Shown one piece after another: positions 48,855-59,799 of a stretch of DNA of 64,000 bases (the stretch's first letter is position 1; every line of letters begins with the position of its first letter). This DNA comes from Lachancea kluyveri NRRL Y-12651 (Eukaryota; Ascomycota; Saccharomycetes; Saccharomycetales; Saccharomycetaceae), in assembly GCA_000149225.2 (NCBI GenBank), contig CM000692.1, forward strand, positions 1,116,001-1,180,000, given 5' to 3'. The notes below the pieces were generated by a model that was given only the letters and a program-made list of their open reading frames with translations, searched no databases and was not told the DNA's origin. The position numbers were made by a program, and so were the translations under genes.

Positions 48855-50098
48855 TTTTTTCTTCCTTCTTTGGGAGCAGTCGACCAACTAGCTTACCAAG
48901 CAGTTGGTTACGGTACACTGTATCTTCGGTAAATATGGGAACAAGAAGCCTTCCAGGTTTCGTAATACCTTTATAGGTGGTTCTTTCCGGTGTACTGGCA
49001 CCTGTAAGCAATTTGCTTAAAATTTTTCATCGTGCGCAACTTTATGGAATATCTCCGTAATAACTGCAAATCTTGTAAGAGTTTCGACAGAAGCTCTATT
49101 GTTATTCAAAGCTACTTAAACGTTTGGGAATATCTGCGTTGTTTTCAGAGATAATTCCCACTCGTTATGTAAAATATTATTTTCTACCAGTAATTCCAGT
49201 TAGTAGTTTAGGTTAATACCTCTAACGCTTGGTTCGTCTGCCTGGGAAGCCGAAACTATGGCCAAGACACTTATCGAAGGGGCTTGGACTAAAAATCTTG
49301 GAATAGAATTGTAAGTGCAATCAGCGTTTATCGCGAAGAGCGAAATTCACTGTTGCTAGAATTCGCTGAGTCAGCAATTATAATAATCCCTAGTCCATAA
49401 CGTTTAATTGAGACATCTTTGCGGGCGAGTATTTATGGAGAAAATGGTCTACTACCTTTTAAGCGTAAGAGCAGTTGCTCGTTAACAGGTAGTTCTAGCT
49501 CGATTAAAATAATATTCTTGCCAACCAATAATATTTCTCATAAACAATTATGACAGCGAATCGTAGCATGTTTTAAAGCTTGAAGAAGTATCTTTTCAAC
49601 TGGGCACATTGAAATTAAAATTTTAAAAGCATGGATACCTTATGGTAACACTGTGAAACTGTCGGTAGCTTATATGTTGTTTTATATAAAGTTCTAAATT
49701 TTTAGTACAAACTGCTTTAGATAATGGATAGAAACAGAAGTGTTATACTTCTGCCCATATAAAGACATAGTGCAAGAGATAGATAATTAAACCTTTTCTC
49801 TACCATATTTATGTTTACCTCAGGAAAAATTAAGTTAGATTTACGTAGATTAAAAGTATACAAGTGCTTGAAGTGCAACTCTATATTTAACAAACACTTC
49901 AATGCAGAAAAACATCGTGTTCGAGTGGTTTACTGAGCATTCGATGGTAAATGACAGTTTGTTAAAAAACTGACACAATAGGCCTTAGCTCCATTGTAAA
50001 ACCAGAAAACTCGGCAAAATTTGAAGAGCTTGACATTCACATTTTGAAAGCTTTTTTTATTTTTGCTTGGAGCTGTATGAACCTGATTAATATTTTTT
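48855..50098. other. 1.2 kb interval upstream of the small gene and downstream of CPA2
   Basis: No coding frame above about 60 codons is convincing here. AT-rich stretches dominate 49380-49900. Sequence near 49222 has a GGTTCGTCTGCC that faintly recalls a tRNA B-box, but no cloverleaf can be drawn. It may hold an unrecognised or decayed gene. Confidence 0.45.
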
Positions 50099-53000
50099 TT
50101 ACACTGGCTTGTGACCAATGTATTCGCTCCAAGTGCGGACTTCAACTGGAACAACGACGTCCTTGGATTCCAATACCTTGATTTTTTCCTCAACCTTGGC
50201 ACACAAAGCCTTGGCAAACAACAAAGAAGTTTGTGGTTCGTTAAACAATGGAATAGCAAAATCAATCGCATTTCTTCTCATAACATAGTCCACATCTTCC
50301 AGAGAATCAGCTCTCTTGGCGGCTAGATTAAAAACAGCCTTGATATCGTGTTCTTGGAATAGCTCACGTAACTTTCTTTTATCATTCTTTGGAAATTCAA
50401 TGATTTGCACTTTGGCATCTTGTGGAAGGTATTCGGTTAGGTATGATTTGGTGTTTTCATTGGTAACATAAATATTGTATCCTAGTGGAGCAACCAACTT
50501 GGCAACTTGGCCTAGGAAACCTTTAGACAAGTCACCACCAAACAAAATACCGCTAGGTGGCAGAGGCACATGGAAGTTCATAGTACTTTGAATAGCAGTC
50601 CAGTAACTTTCCAAAGCATCCCTACCAAAAGCAGCAACTTCACCAGTAGAAGCCATTTCTACACCCAAAAATGGATCAGCACCAGCCAATCTGGTAAAGG
50701 AAAATTGTGGAACCTTGGTAGCGACATAATCATACTTCTTAGACATTAGATCAACTGGTTCTGGGACTTTATTTCCACCCAAGAAGGCCTTGACGGCAAC
50801 ATCAATGAAGTTAATACCCAAAACTTTAGAAACAAATGGGAAGGATCTAGAAGCTCTGATATTACATTCAATGACCTTCAAAGAAGTACCATGATCTCTG
50901 TCATCCTTAATGATTTGCATATTGAATGGACCACAAATATTCCATGCTTTAGCAACCTTGTCAGCAATGTCCTTCAATCTTTGTTTGGTCTCTTCAGACA
51001 GGTGTTGTGGTGGCAAGATCAAAGATGCATCACCTGAATGGACACCCGCATTTTCCACATGTTCAGAAATTGCATGAACCAAAACTTTACCATCATAAGC
51101 TACAGCATCAACGTCGATTTCTTGAGCACCTTCGATAAACTTAGAGATAACGACTGGATGGTCTGGAGAAACGTCTGATGCGTTCGTCAATTTGACCTCT
51201 AATTCATCTTCGCTGTTAACAACACTCATTGCCGCACCGGACAGAACGTAGGATGGACGAATTAAAACCGGATAGCCAACCTTGCTGGCGAAAATCTTGG
51301 CTTCGTTTACAGAAGTCAATTCCTTCCATTCAGGTTGATCCACGCCGATTGAGTCCAAAATGGAAGAGAACTTATGTCTGTTCTCGGCTTTGTCGATATC
51401 TTCTGGGCTAGTACCCAAAATCTTGGCACCTTCATGGAACAACTTCAAGGCAATGTTTTGAGGTAGTTGACCACCTACAGAGATAACACACCCCTCGGAG
51501 TTCTCCAATTCATAAATATCCATGACTCTTTCAAAAGATAATTCTTCAAAGTACAACCTATCAACTTCATCGAAATCGGTAGAGACGGTTTCTGGATTGT
51601 AATTAATCATGATCGTCTTCTTACCCTCTTCTCTCAAAGCTCGGGCCGTGTTCACAGCGCACCAATCAAATTCGACGGAAGAACCAATACGGTAGACACC
51701 AGAACCCAATACTAGCATACCATTATCATTGAACTCAATGTCACTTTTAGTAGCGTTATAGGTAGTGTATAGGTAGTTAGTAGAGGCTGGAAATTCGGCA
51801 GCCAGGGTATCAATCTTCTTAACGAATGGGACAATGCCAAATGACTTTCTCAACTTTCTAACATCTAGTTCATGGGCATCGGCACCACTGTTTCTGTTGA
51901 CAGTCAAGGCAATTTGCTTGTCAGAAAACCCTAGCTTTTTAGCTCTAGCCAATAAGTCTTTGTCCAAACCTTCCAAGGTATCCACGGCTTCAAGTTCTTT
52001 AACCATGTCAACCAAGTTCATACATTTGTACAAGAACCAAGAATCAATCCTGGTCAATTCGTGAACCTTCTCAACGGAGTAGTTTTCATGGATCAAAGCT
52101 TGACCGACAGCTAGCCATCTTCTATCGGTTGGATTGGCTAAAGCTTCGTCCAACTCATCACCAAATTCCTCAGATCCCTGGAAACCCAAATAAGATGGAT
52201 CAATTTGTCTGATAGCCTTTTGAAAGGCTTCTTCAAAGTTTCTACCAATAGCCATAACTTCGCCGACAGATTTCATTGAAGAACCGACAGATCTATTAAC
52301 GTGTTGAAACTTGGACAAATCCCAGCGTGGAATCTTGGCAACAATGTAATCCAAAGAAGGTTCAAAGTTGGCAACGGTGGTTTTGGTGACTGGATTTGGT
52401 AGTTCTGGTAAGGTGTAACCTAGAGCAATCTTTGCAGCAGTGTAAGCTAATGGGTAACCAGTAGCTTTGGAGGCTAAAGCAGAGGAACGAGACAAACGAG
52501 CGTTGACTTCAATGACTCTGTAGTCCAAGCCATCTGGTTGCAAAGCGTACTGAACGTTACATTCACCGACAACTCCTAGATGTCTAATGATCTTAATTGC
52601 AGCAGATCTCAACATGTGAAATTCCTCGTCAGAAAGGGTCTGAGATGGAGCAAAAACAATCGAGTCACCAGTATGGATACCTAGCGGGTCAAAATTTTCC
52701 ATGTTGCAAACAGTAATACAGTTTCCAACTCTGTCACGGACGACCTCGTATTCGATCTCCTTCCATCCCTTCAAAGACTTTTCGACTAAGATTTGTGGAG
52801 CTAGAGATAAAGATTGTGAAGCTAGTTCCTTCATTTCCTGTTCGTCATTAGCAAAACCTGAACCCAAACCTCCCAAGGCGTAGGCAGATCTGACAATAAC
52901 CGGGTACTTGACTTTGGCAGCAGCTTCCAAAGCCTGATCAATTGTTTCACAAGCAAAAGACTCTGCAATTGGAATGTTGATTTCTTTCAAAGCTTGAGCG

Positions 53001-53467
53001 AATAAGTCTCTGTCCTCGGAGGTTTCTAAGGTCTTGATAGGAGTACCAAGGACCTTGACACCGTACTTCTCGAAAACACCCATCTTGTCCAACGCAACAC
53101 CACAGTTTAGAGCTGTTTGACCACCAAAAGTCAAAAGAATAGCATCTGGCCTTTCACGCTCGATGATGTAGGTGATGTATTCTGGGGTGACCGGCAGGTA
53201 GTAAATCTCATCCGCTAGAGAATGAGAGGTCTGGTTGGTGGCGATGTTTGGGTTAATCAAAATGGTTCTTTTGTTAGCTTCCTTCAAAGCCTTGATGGCT
53301 TGAGAGCCAGAGTAATCGAACTCACCAGCCTGACCAATGGATAGACCACCAGACCCAATGACCAGCACAGATTCAACACCTTCAACTATTTGAGGGCTGT
53401 ATTCTGGAGTGTTGAAGGCAGAAGTTGTTGGCTCGGTAGACTTGTAAATTGAAGTAACACTAGCCAT
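50099..53467 (-). CDS. CPA2: Carbamoyl-phosphate synthase (arginine-specific), large subunit
   Basis: Cpa2 joins ammonia (from glutamine via Cpa1), bicarbonate and two ATP to make carbamoyl phosphate for arginine synthesis. The ATG at 53467 (MASVTSIYKSTEPTTSAF) matches the S. cerevisiae start MTSIYTSTEPTNSAF and gives 1122 residues (1118 in S. cerevisiae). The frame continues upstream only from a TTG. Two homologous ATP-grasp halves are visible: VLVIGSGGLSIGQAGEFDYS and MLVLGSGVYRIGSSVEFDW. A C-terminal MGS-like allosteric domain follows (YNIYVTNENTKSYL). A Gcn4 site lies 90 bp upstream. It corresponds to YJR109C. Confidence 0.97.
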   Translation of the reverse strand: MASVTSIYKSTEPTTSAFNTPEYSPQIVEGVESVLVIGSGGLSIGQAGEFDYSGSQAIKALKEANKRTILINPNIATNQTSHSLADEIYYLPVTPEYITYIIERERPDAILLTFGGQTALNCGVALDKMGVFEKYGVKVLGTPIKTLETSEDRDLFAQALKEINIPIAESFACETIDQALEAAAKVKYPVIVRSAYALGGLGSGFANDEQEMKELASQSLSLAPQILVEKSLKGWKEIEYEVVRDRVGNCITVCNMENFDPLGIHTGDSIVFAPSQTLSDEEFHMLRSAAIKIIRHLGVVGECNVQYALQPDGLDYRVIEVNARLSRSSALASKATGYPLAYTAAKIALGYTLPELPNPVTKTTVANFEPSLDYIVAKIPRWDLSKFQHVNRSVGSSMKSVGEVMAIGRNFEEAFQKAIRQIDPSYLGFQGSEEFGDELDEALANPTDRRWLAVGQALIHENYSVEKVHELTRIDSWFLYKCMNLVDMVKELEAVDTLEGLDKDLLARAKKLGFSDKQIALTVNRNSGADAHELDVRKLRKSFGIVPFVKKIDTLAAEFPASTNYLYTTYNATKSDIEFNDNGMLVLGSGVYRIGSSVEFDWCAVNTARALREEGKKTIMINYNPETVSTDFDEVDRLYFEELSFERVMDIYELENSEGCVISVGGQLPQNIALKLFHEGAKILGTSPEDIDKAENRHKFSSILDSIGVDQPEWKELTSVNEAKIFASKVGYPVLIRPSYVLSGAAMSVVNSEDELEVKLTNASDVSPDHPVVISKFIEGAQEIDVDAVAYDGKVLVHAISEHVENAGVHSGDASLILPPQHLSEETKQRLKDIADKVAKAWNICGPFNMQIIKDDRDHGTSLKVIECNIRASRSFPFVSKVLGINFIDVAVKAFLGGNKVPEPVDLMSKKYDYVATKVPQFSFTRLAGADPFLGVEMASTGEVAAFGRDALESYWTAIQSTMNFHVPLPPSGILFGGDLSKGFLGQVAKLVAPLGYNIYVTNENTKSYLTEYLPQDAKVQIIEFPKNDKRKLRELFQEHDIKAVFNLAAKRADSLEDVDYVMRRNAIDFAIPLFNEPQTSLLFAKALCAKVEEKIKVLESKDVVVPVEVRTWSEYIGHKPV

Positions 53468-53555
53468 GCTTGTTGTGTCTTTGCTGTTGGTTTCAAGAAA
53501 AGTGGTAAAAAACGTAGGGAAGAGTTTTGTTTTATAATCTGCAGTTTCGATGAGA

Positions 53556-53562
53556 TGAGTCA
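53556..53562. promoter_or_regulatory. Gcn4 site upstream of CPA2
   Basis: TGAGTCA, a perfect Gcn4 site, lies about 90 bp before the CPA2 ATG. CPA2 is a known general amino-acid control gene in S. cerevisiae. A second TGAGTCA is at 53986-53992. Confidence 0.75.
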
Positions 53563-53874
53563 AGAAAAACTCCCATCGGGAAAATTATTCAACGGATAAG
53601 ACCCGTCATTTAAGAAAAAAAAAATTCACTTTTTCAGGAAATCTCGAAGAGTTACGTAAAAGTGATGTAATTATATGTATAGCACCAAGTAAAAGTAGCC
53701 AGAACCCTCGGATGCCAGTAGCAGTCATTACTTTTTACAAGGGATTGATTTTATAGTTGCGAACAGCTACCAGATGTCCAAGATTTTGTTATCAAACGAG
53801 TCAGTACGAACAAATACATTCATGCGGCATCAGTAGATTTCCACTTGTGATGCTAGATGGCTTTTCTTTTTCCT

Positions 53875-53882
53875 TTACCCGG
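53875..53882 (+). promoter_or_regulatory. Reb1-type site upstream of CPA2
   Basis: An exact TTACCCGG about 410 bp upstream of the CPA2 start. It could act as a nucleosome-clearing general factor site. Confidence 0.45.
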
Positions 53883-54373
53883 CCATCTTTCGCGTTTCTT
53901 TTTCTGATTTGTATCGTTGAAAGCGACTATTTGTTTTCGTATATAATTATTTAAACGGACATAGATTGCTCGAGGTTTGATTATGTGAGTCAGAGAATGA
54001 AGAGACATACACGTTCAAGCAGAAGGGGAACTGTTGTTTCTCACTCGAGTCTATGATCCGAGTTATGTTTTGTTTATGGTACCGGCACTCTGAAATTTTC
54101 TCGGTTGCTTTTGTTGATGTTCCTCCCTCGAGGGAAGTGGAGGCACCAGCAAAGTCACGCGAAGTTATTGTCAGACAGATCTTGTGCTAACTGCTGCTAC
54201 GCAGTTGTTCAGTTCCTGCTTACCTTAGAGTAGTATGCATTATTATTGGTATCTTACGTATGTGTTTATTTGTAGGTAAATATATAAGTGTTTGTGCAGG
54301 GATGTGATCTCAAGTCTGCAAGTATGACATGGCTCGCATGTAATTTTGTCGTCATCGAGGTGTGTGGAGAGCA

Positions 54374-56791
54374 TTACCAGCTGGTCAAGCCAAAAGATTC
54401 TCCATCGGATAGTTGCCTCTGGATGGCAGTACCCCAGCTATCCATAGTCGAATCGACAACGGAGTTACCCCACCAATCCGGAAAGCTAGCGTTGGTTAGA
54501 TATAGACACAGGAAGATAATCAAGGAGGACCATGCTAAACCAATATCTAGACCTGCAGAAAGAGAGTAGTTATACTTGGACCACCAATGGAACCATTTTC
54601 TTCTGACGTAGTAGCCAAAGAATATCCCAACCATACAATAAGCGCCATAGTTGAATGGAGTAGCCGGTGGAATCATGGCAGTACCAGAAAAGAAAACTGG
54701 CCAATTCATGTACTGGATCAGAGAATTTGGCCACTTTCTCAGAATCAACCAGTTGATCACTGGAAGTATTGCACCTAGGAGGAAAAAGTATAGAAGGCCG
54801 TTGTAGATTTTGCCGCTGGAAAACATTTTATCTGGACCAATCACACCCCAGATCACAGAAGCGTTGAAAAAGACACGAGAACCTGGACATGTGTAATTAT
54901 CCTTTTGGTCATCGCTGCAAAGTCCAGGAATTGTATCTTGAGCCCATTTTAAAACGCAGATTTGGACCAGAGATCCCCAAATTGTAGCGAGAAATTGTGC
55001 CGTAAACAACAGCCTCGGTGCGACCTTCATGTAATGACCCAGTTTCATGTCCTGAGCGAAAATAATAGCCTGGTTGTTTGTAATGTAACCGAAGGTTTTA
55101 AAAAACATCATTGCTATTGGCTTGCCTGGCAGCATATAACCAACAATGAACTCAGTAAACACATTTAGCCCAACAGGGATATTGGTTAGGGCGTATATAA
55201 TACCAATTGGTAGTAGAAAGAAAGCAGCAATTACTAGAGCTATGATTAGCGCGTAAACTGGCATTTCGGTATTCCAAACTCTGACGGTGACTACTGCCAA
55301 CCCAAAAAATACCAAAAACACTATGGCATACCACCAACATGGGGTTTCTTTGTATTCTCTCATTAGTCTTGCGTGGACATCTTCTTCTTCAACTTTTAAA
55401 GACCTTGCCTGATCCCAGACATCTTTGCCGTGAAATAAAACAGCATGAACAATTGTGGCAGTTGTAGATGCAAAGGACATACCATAAGCAATGGCAAATG
55501 AGGCGGACAGGTACAGTGGGGAGTACTTTTTATATCCAGCAGGGTCGAAAGTCAGGCTGTCGTCAACGATTTTGCTGACGTTGTAAGGCTGTTGAAATCT
55601 GTCATAAGATTCTGAGTCGGATATCGGTAAATATTTTCCGTACCAAACATTGGAATAGTGGATAATAGGAACAACAATCCAGAAAATTATAACCATAGAT
55701 AATAGAATGGTAACCAAAACACCTACCGGTGGAATCAGTGGTGAGCCTGTGTAGCCTGCAATTTGGTTCCAATCGAAAGTTATTGGGATCAATCCCAAGC
55801 CAGTTGATGCACCAAAAACCTGATTGATGACAACATTGTTTGGTTTAATCCATGTGACCCATGCAAAATAAGACAGTCCCTCAAAGATGAATCCAGGAAA
55901 CCAATAGTATAGAAACCCAATTAAAAAGACCAGGAAGAAAAACCTTAAACGAGAAATAGTCCATCCGCTGGCACTATGGTTTTCATTGATGTGCAAGTTG
56001 GTCAAAAAGGTACACGTAACTAAGTTGGATGGCCAAATCATGGTGGATGGAGTAACCAGTATCTTCTTCGCTAAACCAGCCAAGGAAAAACCGATACATT
56101 GAGTGGACCAAATTGCAAGCAAGCCAAACCCCCATCCAAAATCAGTACCATAGAAGTTGTTCATGGACAAAAGAATATCCGTAGCGTACGCATTACCACC
56201 ACCAAAGGACACGTTACCCATGACCGTGATTAACGTGTGCTCCTTCAGATTGAATGGGCCAGGGTTTAAAGATGGACCACCGTACTTTCCAAAGATCCGA
56301 ACGTCCGGAAGAAACCTTGCCCAGGCTTTTCCTAGTGGCCAGGCCAAGATAGAGGTGACAAAAGTTGTAAGAATGATAGATGGAGAGTGCATAGAAAACA
56401 GCATATTGATGGCAGAACCAATCGTTGTCATTATGAAACCTAAGGTCCACATACGAATAGTATTTTGGGGTATTACAGGATTGTCAGTGGAAGGAACTGC
56501 CGCACGGACCTCAGCATACGGGGAATCGTCGTCGACTGTAATACCGGCGTACCCATCATCTAGAACTTCTGATGATACTTTTCTTCCCAACTCATTGGGG
56601 TCAATCGAATCGTTTTGAAAGGCCGTAGATGCAATAGGTTCGGCTTTGGCAACTGAAGCTTCTTGAGGGAAGAACACAATCCTATCCTTCCCGCTATCAG
56701 TGTCGAAACTTCTATCGGAATTGCTGGACCTTATTGAGTCCTGCTCTGTAAATAGAGTATCATTGGAAATGACAAGCTCTAAAACGTTCAT
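54374..56791 (-). CDS. Oligopeptide/glutathione transporter, OPT1-like
   Basis: A proton-coupled oligopeptide transporter of the OPT family. The ATG at 56791 gives 805 residues (799 for S. cerevisiae Opt1); upstream codons are open from a TTG. A ~125-residue polar N-terminus ends in SPYAEVRAAVPSTDNP, close to SPYPEVRSAVS of Opt1. Multiple membrane segments follow, with the NPG motif in SLNPGPFNLKEH, the phrase YYWFPGFIFEGLSYF, and FFNASVIWGVIGPDKMFSSG, also like Opt1. This makes it nearer to OPT1 than to OPT2. By homology it takes up glutathione and tetra/pentapeptides at the plasma membrane. No conserved synteny ties it to YJL212C, so orthology is left open. Confidence 0.9.
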   Translation of the reverse strand: MNVLELVISNDTLFTEQDSIRSSNSDRSFDTDSGKDRIVFFPQEASVAKAEPIASTAFQNDSIDPNELGRKVSSEVLDDGYAGITVDDDSPYAEVRAAVPSTDNPVIPQNTIRMWTLGFIMTTIGSAINMLFSMHSPSIILTTFVTSILAWPLGKAWARFLPDVRIFGKYGGPSLNPGPFNLKEHTLITVMGNVSFGGGNAYATDILLSMNNFYGTDFGWGFGLLAIWSTQCIGFSLAGLAKKILVTPSTMIWPSNLVTCTFLTNLHINENHSASGWTISRLRFFFLVFLIGFLYYWFPGFIFEGLSYFAWVTWIKPNNVVINQVFGASTGLGLIPITFDWNQIAGYTGSPLIPPVGVLVTILLSMVIIFWIVVPIIHYSNVWYGKYLPISDSESYDRFQQPYNVSKIVDDSLTFDPAGYKKYSPLYLSASFAIAYGMSFASTTATIVHAVLFHGKDVWDQARSLKVEEEDVHARLMREYKETPCWWYAIVFLVFFGLAVVTVRVWNTEMPVYALIIALVIAAFFLLPIGIIYALTNIPVGLNVFTEFIVGYMLPGKPIAMMFFKTFGYITNNQAIIFAQDMKLGHYMKVAPRLLFTAQFLATIWGSLVQICVLKWAQDTIPGLCSDDQKDNYTCPGSRVFFNASVIWGVIGPDKMFSSGKIYNGLLYFFLLGAILPVINWLILRKWPNSLIQYMNWPVFFSGTAMIPPATPFNYGAYCMVGIFFGYYVRRKWFHWWSKYNYSLSAGLDIGLAWSSLIIFLCLYLTNASFPDWWGNSVVDSTMDSWGTAIQRQLSDGESFGLTSW

Positions 56792-58811
56792 GTTTTTTTT
56801 TTTGAAGGATCTGTACCGCTCTTTAAAAGAAAAGAAGCCTAAAACCTCCAAGGAAATAAAAGGTTAGCTGACAGAAAATGTCCACGACATCCAATTCGTC
56901 TCAAAAAAAAATTTAGTTTTATAAGATCTCCTACCAGGGTTGTAATAAAATAAAAAAACATCGATGCTACATAAAGACTGAATCTAACGGTTCATTGGGA
57001 ATGTAAATTGTGCAGCCTCTGCGGTATGACTTCAAACATCAGTGAAAAAAAAAAAAAACAGTTGTTCTTCACTGCGTAAACGTAAATTTGCATGAAGAAA
57101 AAAGAAAGAAGTTAGTTGTTGATATGCAAGAATGTGTCAGCACCTGCATGAGCCGAGACACGGCAGTTTCCTCTTTACATCCGTACACTGCATATAAAGA
57201 CATGGTTTTTCCGTCTTTTGTGCAGAGAGATCTGTTATAAAACCAAATGCGAAGAGTCGAGCTTTCAATTCTTGTGTAGAAACTTTATTTCTATAAAACA
57301 ACCATATCTACGTCAGCTGGAGGTTACGGGCACGAAACTTTGCAGGTTTTTTAGTGATTTCTCTCGGTATAATTCACAGTAATTCGTAGTTTCTGGCACA
57401 GAGGGCTTGCTCCTATCCCACTTCTATCCCACTTCTAGCAGTGCTTATTCCTCTTGCTTAAGCCAAGGCAATATGCGCAGCCGTGCTTGCTCACTCGTTA
57501 TCAGTGAACGGTTCAAAAGTCAGTTATTAAATTCCCAAAAAAATGAACTCCTCTTTTTCCCAATTGGGCCAAGCTTACCCGAATGCTAGGCCTCAGGTTT
57601 CTCTTTACGAATCTAAGTGATTCCAGAAACGGCTGAGCTGCGCTTCTAGGACTTCTGATGAACGCTCAAGAAATCGTACAAAGAAAAAGCCGGGATGTCC
57701 TGACTATACGTAAAAGCGGCAGTAAAGCGTGTGTAGCAAGTCCAGCCACAGATGTGCTTTAAAAGCTTGGATACATGAACTGGCTTGGCAGAGAGTAGCC
57801 TTTTTTTTTCTTTTTTTCAACCTCTCTCATTCTGTGGGCGAAAGGTTCGAAATCGGTATTCTTGGTAGAAAACTGTTTGCTGAACGGTAGTTCATATATA
57901 TAAGATCTCTAACTCTCGCATGGTGAAGTGTTCAGTTACTTGTACGCGATTGCATTCCATTTAACAGGCGTAGTTGTAGAACTTTCTTTTTCTTGGCAGA
58001 ATTTTCATTTGCTGGCCGGTACGACGGTTTTGTTACAGACTCCAGCGAAGAATTTTAGCTCCAGAATTTTTTTTACTTGATATTTGTTACAGATAAGTTG
58101 GCAATTGTTTAGATTTGGTAGAAACGGTGGCAAGATACTCAGAGTTGATATTCTAGTGTTTTTAAATGGCTCGATATTAGAGTTGCTGTGCAAGGTAGCT
58201 ATTTACTTGTAAGTAATGGTTGCAAGTGTTCCGCAGAACATTAAACTTAAAATTGTGCTCTGATATAGGTGGATCATACGATTTTGCCACCCCCAAAAAA
58301 TATGGGCTTTATGCACATTCTCGACAGAAGCAAAGAACGCATTTCTCAATTTATTAAAAAAGAACGTACTATGTGTGGGTTAAAAAAACAAGCGTTTTTA
58401 TTTTGTTCACCTTTATAAGTACAAATTTGAAGTGAGTGAGTAGGTCTGAGATAATGTTTACCTAATCTAAGAGCTTTTTCTTTTTCCTAAAAAGATCTAA
58501 ATCTAGCTGAGAGTAAACAAAAAAACGGCAGGTTACCATAAAGGATGACAGTGAGGGTCTTTCGTATATCTTCTTTGGTCGGTTGTTGTATTTGTACTCA
58601 AGACACTTTCGAAATAACCAGCTTACATCTCAGTGGCCAGAATTGATGAAACGGAAGGATTTTAACAAAACAAGTGTGCAGCCTGTATGTTAGGAACCTT
58701 TTTTTTTTCTTAACATCAGAGCGTAATGCCTGACTGGGAATTATTGATAGGGAAGCCACAATAATCAAGAATTTGTTTCCTCGAAAATTTGTTTCGCATG
58801 GTTCGATGCGC
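56792..58811. other. 2 kb interval between the OPT and bZIP genes
   Basis: This is the OPT promoter (minus) plus the 3' flank of the bZIP gene. It holds A runs at 57044-57058, a pair of 11-bp tandem units CTATCCCACTT at 57413-57434, and T runs near 57800. A GGTTCGAAATC at 57845 resembles a tRNA B-box but has no cloverleaf. Frames are short. Confidence 0.5.
57413..57434. repeat. Two tandem copies of an 11-bp unit
   Basis: CTATCCCACTT occurs twice head to tail, followed by CTA. It is a minor repeat in the OPT upstream region. Confidence 0.8.
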
Positions 58812-59588
58812 CTATTCAATATGTCTCTTATGCTTGAAATCTACGATGAGTATTTTATTTGATAAATTCAACCGTACAACTATTGATGATTCGCAGTCAA
58901 ATCTTTTACTTTTTTCAGTATCTCTTGTTCTTGTTACTTCATCTCTAGGCTTCAACCTTTGGTGTCTTTTGTCTTTTGAGCAGTAGTAGTACTTTGTTAG
59001 CATTCTCTTTCCGTAGCGAGTGTCGTCTTTCACCAGTGTCAACCCAGTTTTTTCTTGTAGTAATCCCATAAAGTTGTTAACAAATATTTCGAATAATGGT
59101 TTTATTGTTTCATCTTGGCCGTTATCAAACTGTAAAAGATCAATCGGCAAAATCCTCGGAGGTATGCTCCGACTCTGCAACTTATAATTCGCTTCCACAC
59201 TCTCCAAAAGTGTCGAGGTAACGATATTGTTGACCATGTCCTCAAATTCGTATAAAGACGCCTCTAATTGTTTCTGCTTTTTCCGTTCTCTATATCTTTG
59301 TTGTTTTAGCCGATTTTGTTCTCTGATCCTTGTCATTGAGAGAATTGAATGGTCACTGCTTCTCTGGCTTTTTGGTAGCCCTATACAGTTACCTTCCTTG
59401 ATTTTATCCTTCCAACCTACTGCCGCCTTTGTACTACCCTTTCGCAAGTTAAGTACCATTACAGCACTTTTTTCGTCTTTATTTATATTGGTAGAAGTTG
59501 AAATCTTAGAAATTCGACGGCTCAGTCGATTATCATCTCTTGGTCCCAAGTTCAGCACTAGCTCGGTCCATCCTTGGTCATCATTCAT
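58812..59588 (-). CDS. Divergent bZIP transcription-factor-like protein
   Basis: The ATG at 59588 gives 258 residues (codons before it begin with GTG). A basic region lies at about 86-108 (MTRIREQNRLKQQRYRERKK), with the N92...R100 spacing of the bZIP signature. The usual Ala-Ala and Ser/Cys positions are changed to Lys-Gln and Tyr. It resembles the Met28/Met4-type phrase RFRIRKKQK more than Gcn4 or Yap types. The following helix (LEASLYEFEDMVNNIV) is short for a leucine zipper. A C-terminal half of unknown fold, rich in charged residues, follows (FVNNFMGLLQEKTGLTLVKD). I give no gene name. It diverges from SEC17. Confidence 0.72.
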   Translation of the reverse strand: MNDDQGWTELVLNLGPRDDNRLSRRISKISTSTNINKDEKSAVMVLNLRKGSTKAAVGWKDKIKEGNCIGLPKSQRSSDHSILSMTRIREQNRLKQQRYRERKKQKQLEASLYEFEDMVNNIVTSTLLESVEANYKLQSRSIPPRILPIDLLQFDNGQDETIKPLFEIFVNNFMGLLQEKTGLTLVKDDTRYGKRMLTKYYYCSKDKRHQRLKPRDEVTRTRDTEKSKRFDCESSIVVRLNLSNKILIVDFKHKRHIE

Positions 59589-59799
59589 CTCGAAGGGTTG
59601 TCTTATTGGTTTTCTCACTTTCTTCTGTTCAACTCATCATTCCGCTTGAACGAATTCTAAGGATACCTAATGTCCGGGCAACTATGTATATATCATGTTT
59701 AACGTACATGCTCCTTTTTTATTTGTTAGTGTCATCTCTCCCTTAGACATCTCGCATTGATAGCTTTGCCATCCAAAAGTACATATAAACTAAAGAAGA

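Larger units (their letters stand above)
53468..54373. promoter_or_regulatory. CPA2 upstream region and OPT gene 3' flank
   Basis: Both neighbours are on the minus strand. The 906 bases hold two TGAGTCA sites, one Reb1-type site, and CTCGAG/CTCGAGG words near 53970, 54043 and 54127. No gene is seen. Confidence 0.5.

Noticed and set aside
53468-53563. Longer CPA2 start
   Set aside because: The open frame begins with TTG, and the ATG at 53467 aligns with the S. cerevisiae start.
57780-57870. GGTTCGAAATC resembling a tRNA B-box
   Set aside because: T runs interrupt the place where the A-box and anticodon arm would lie.
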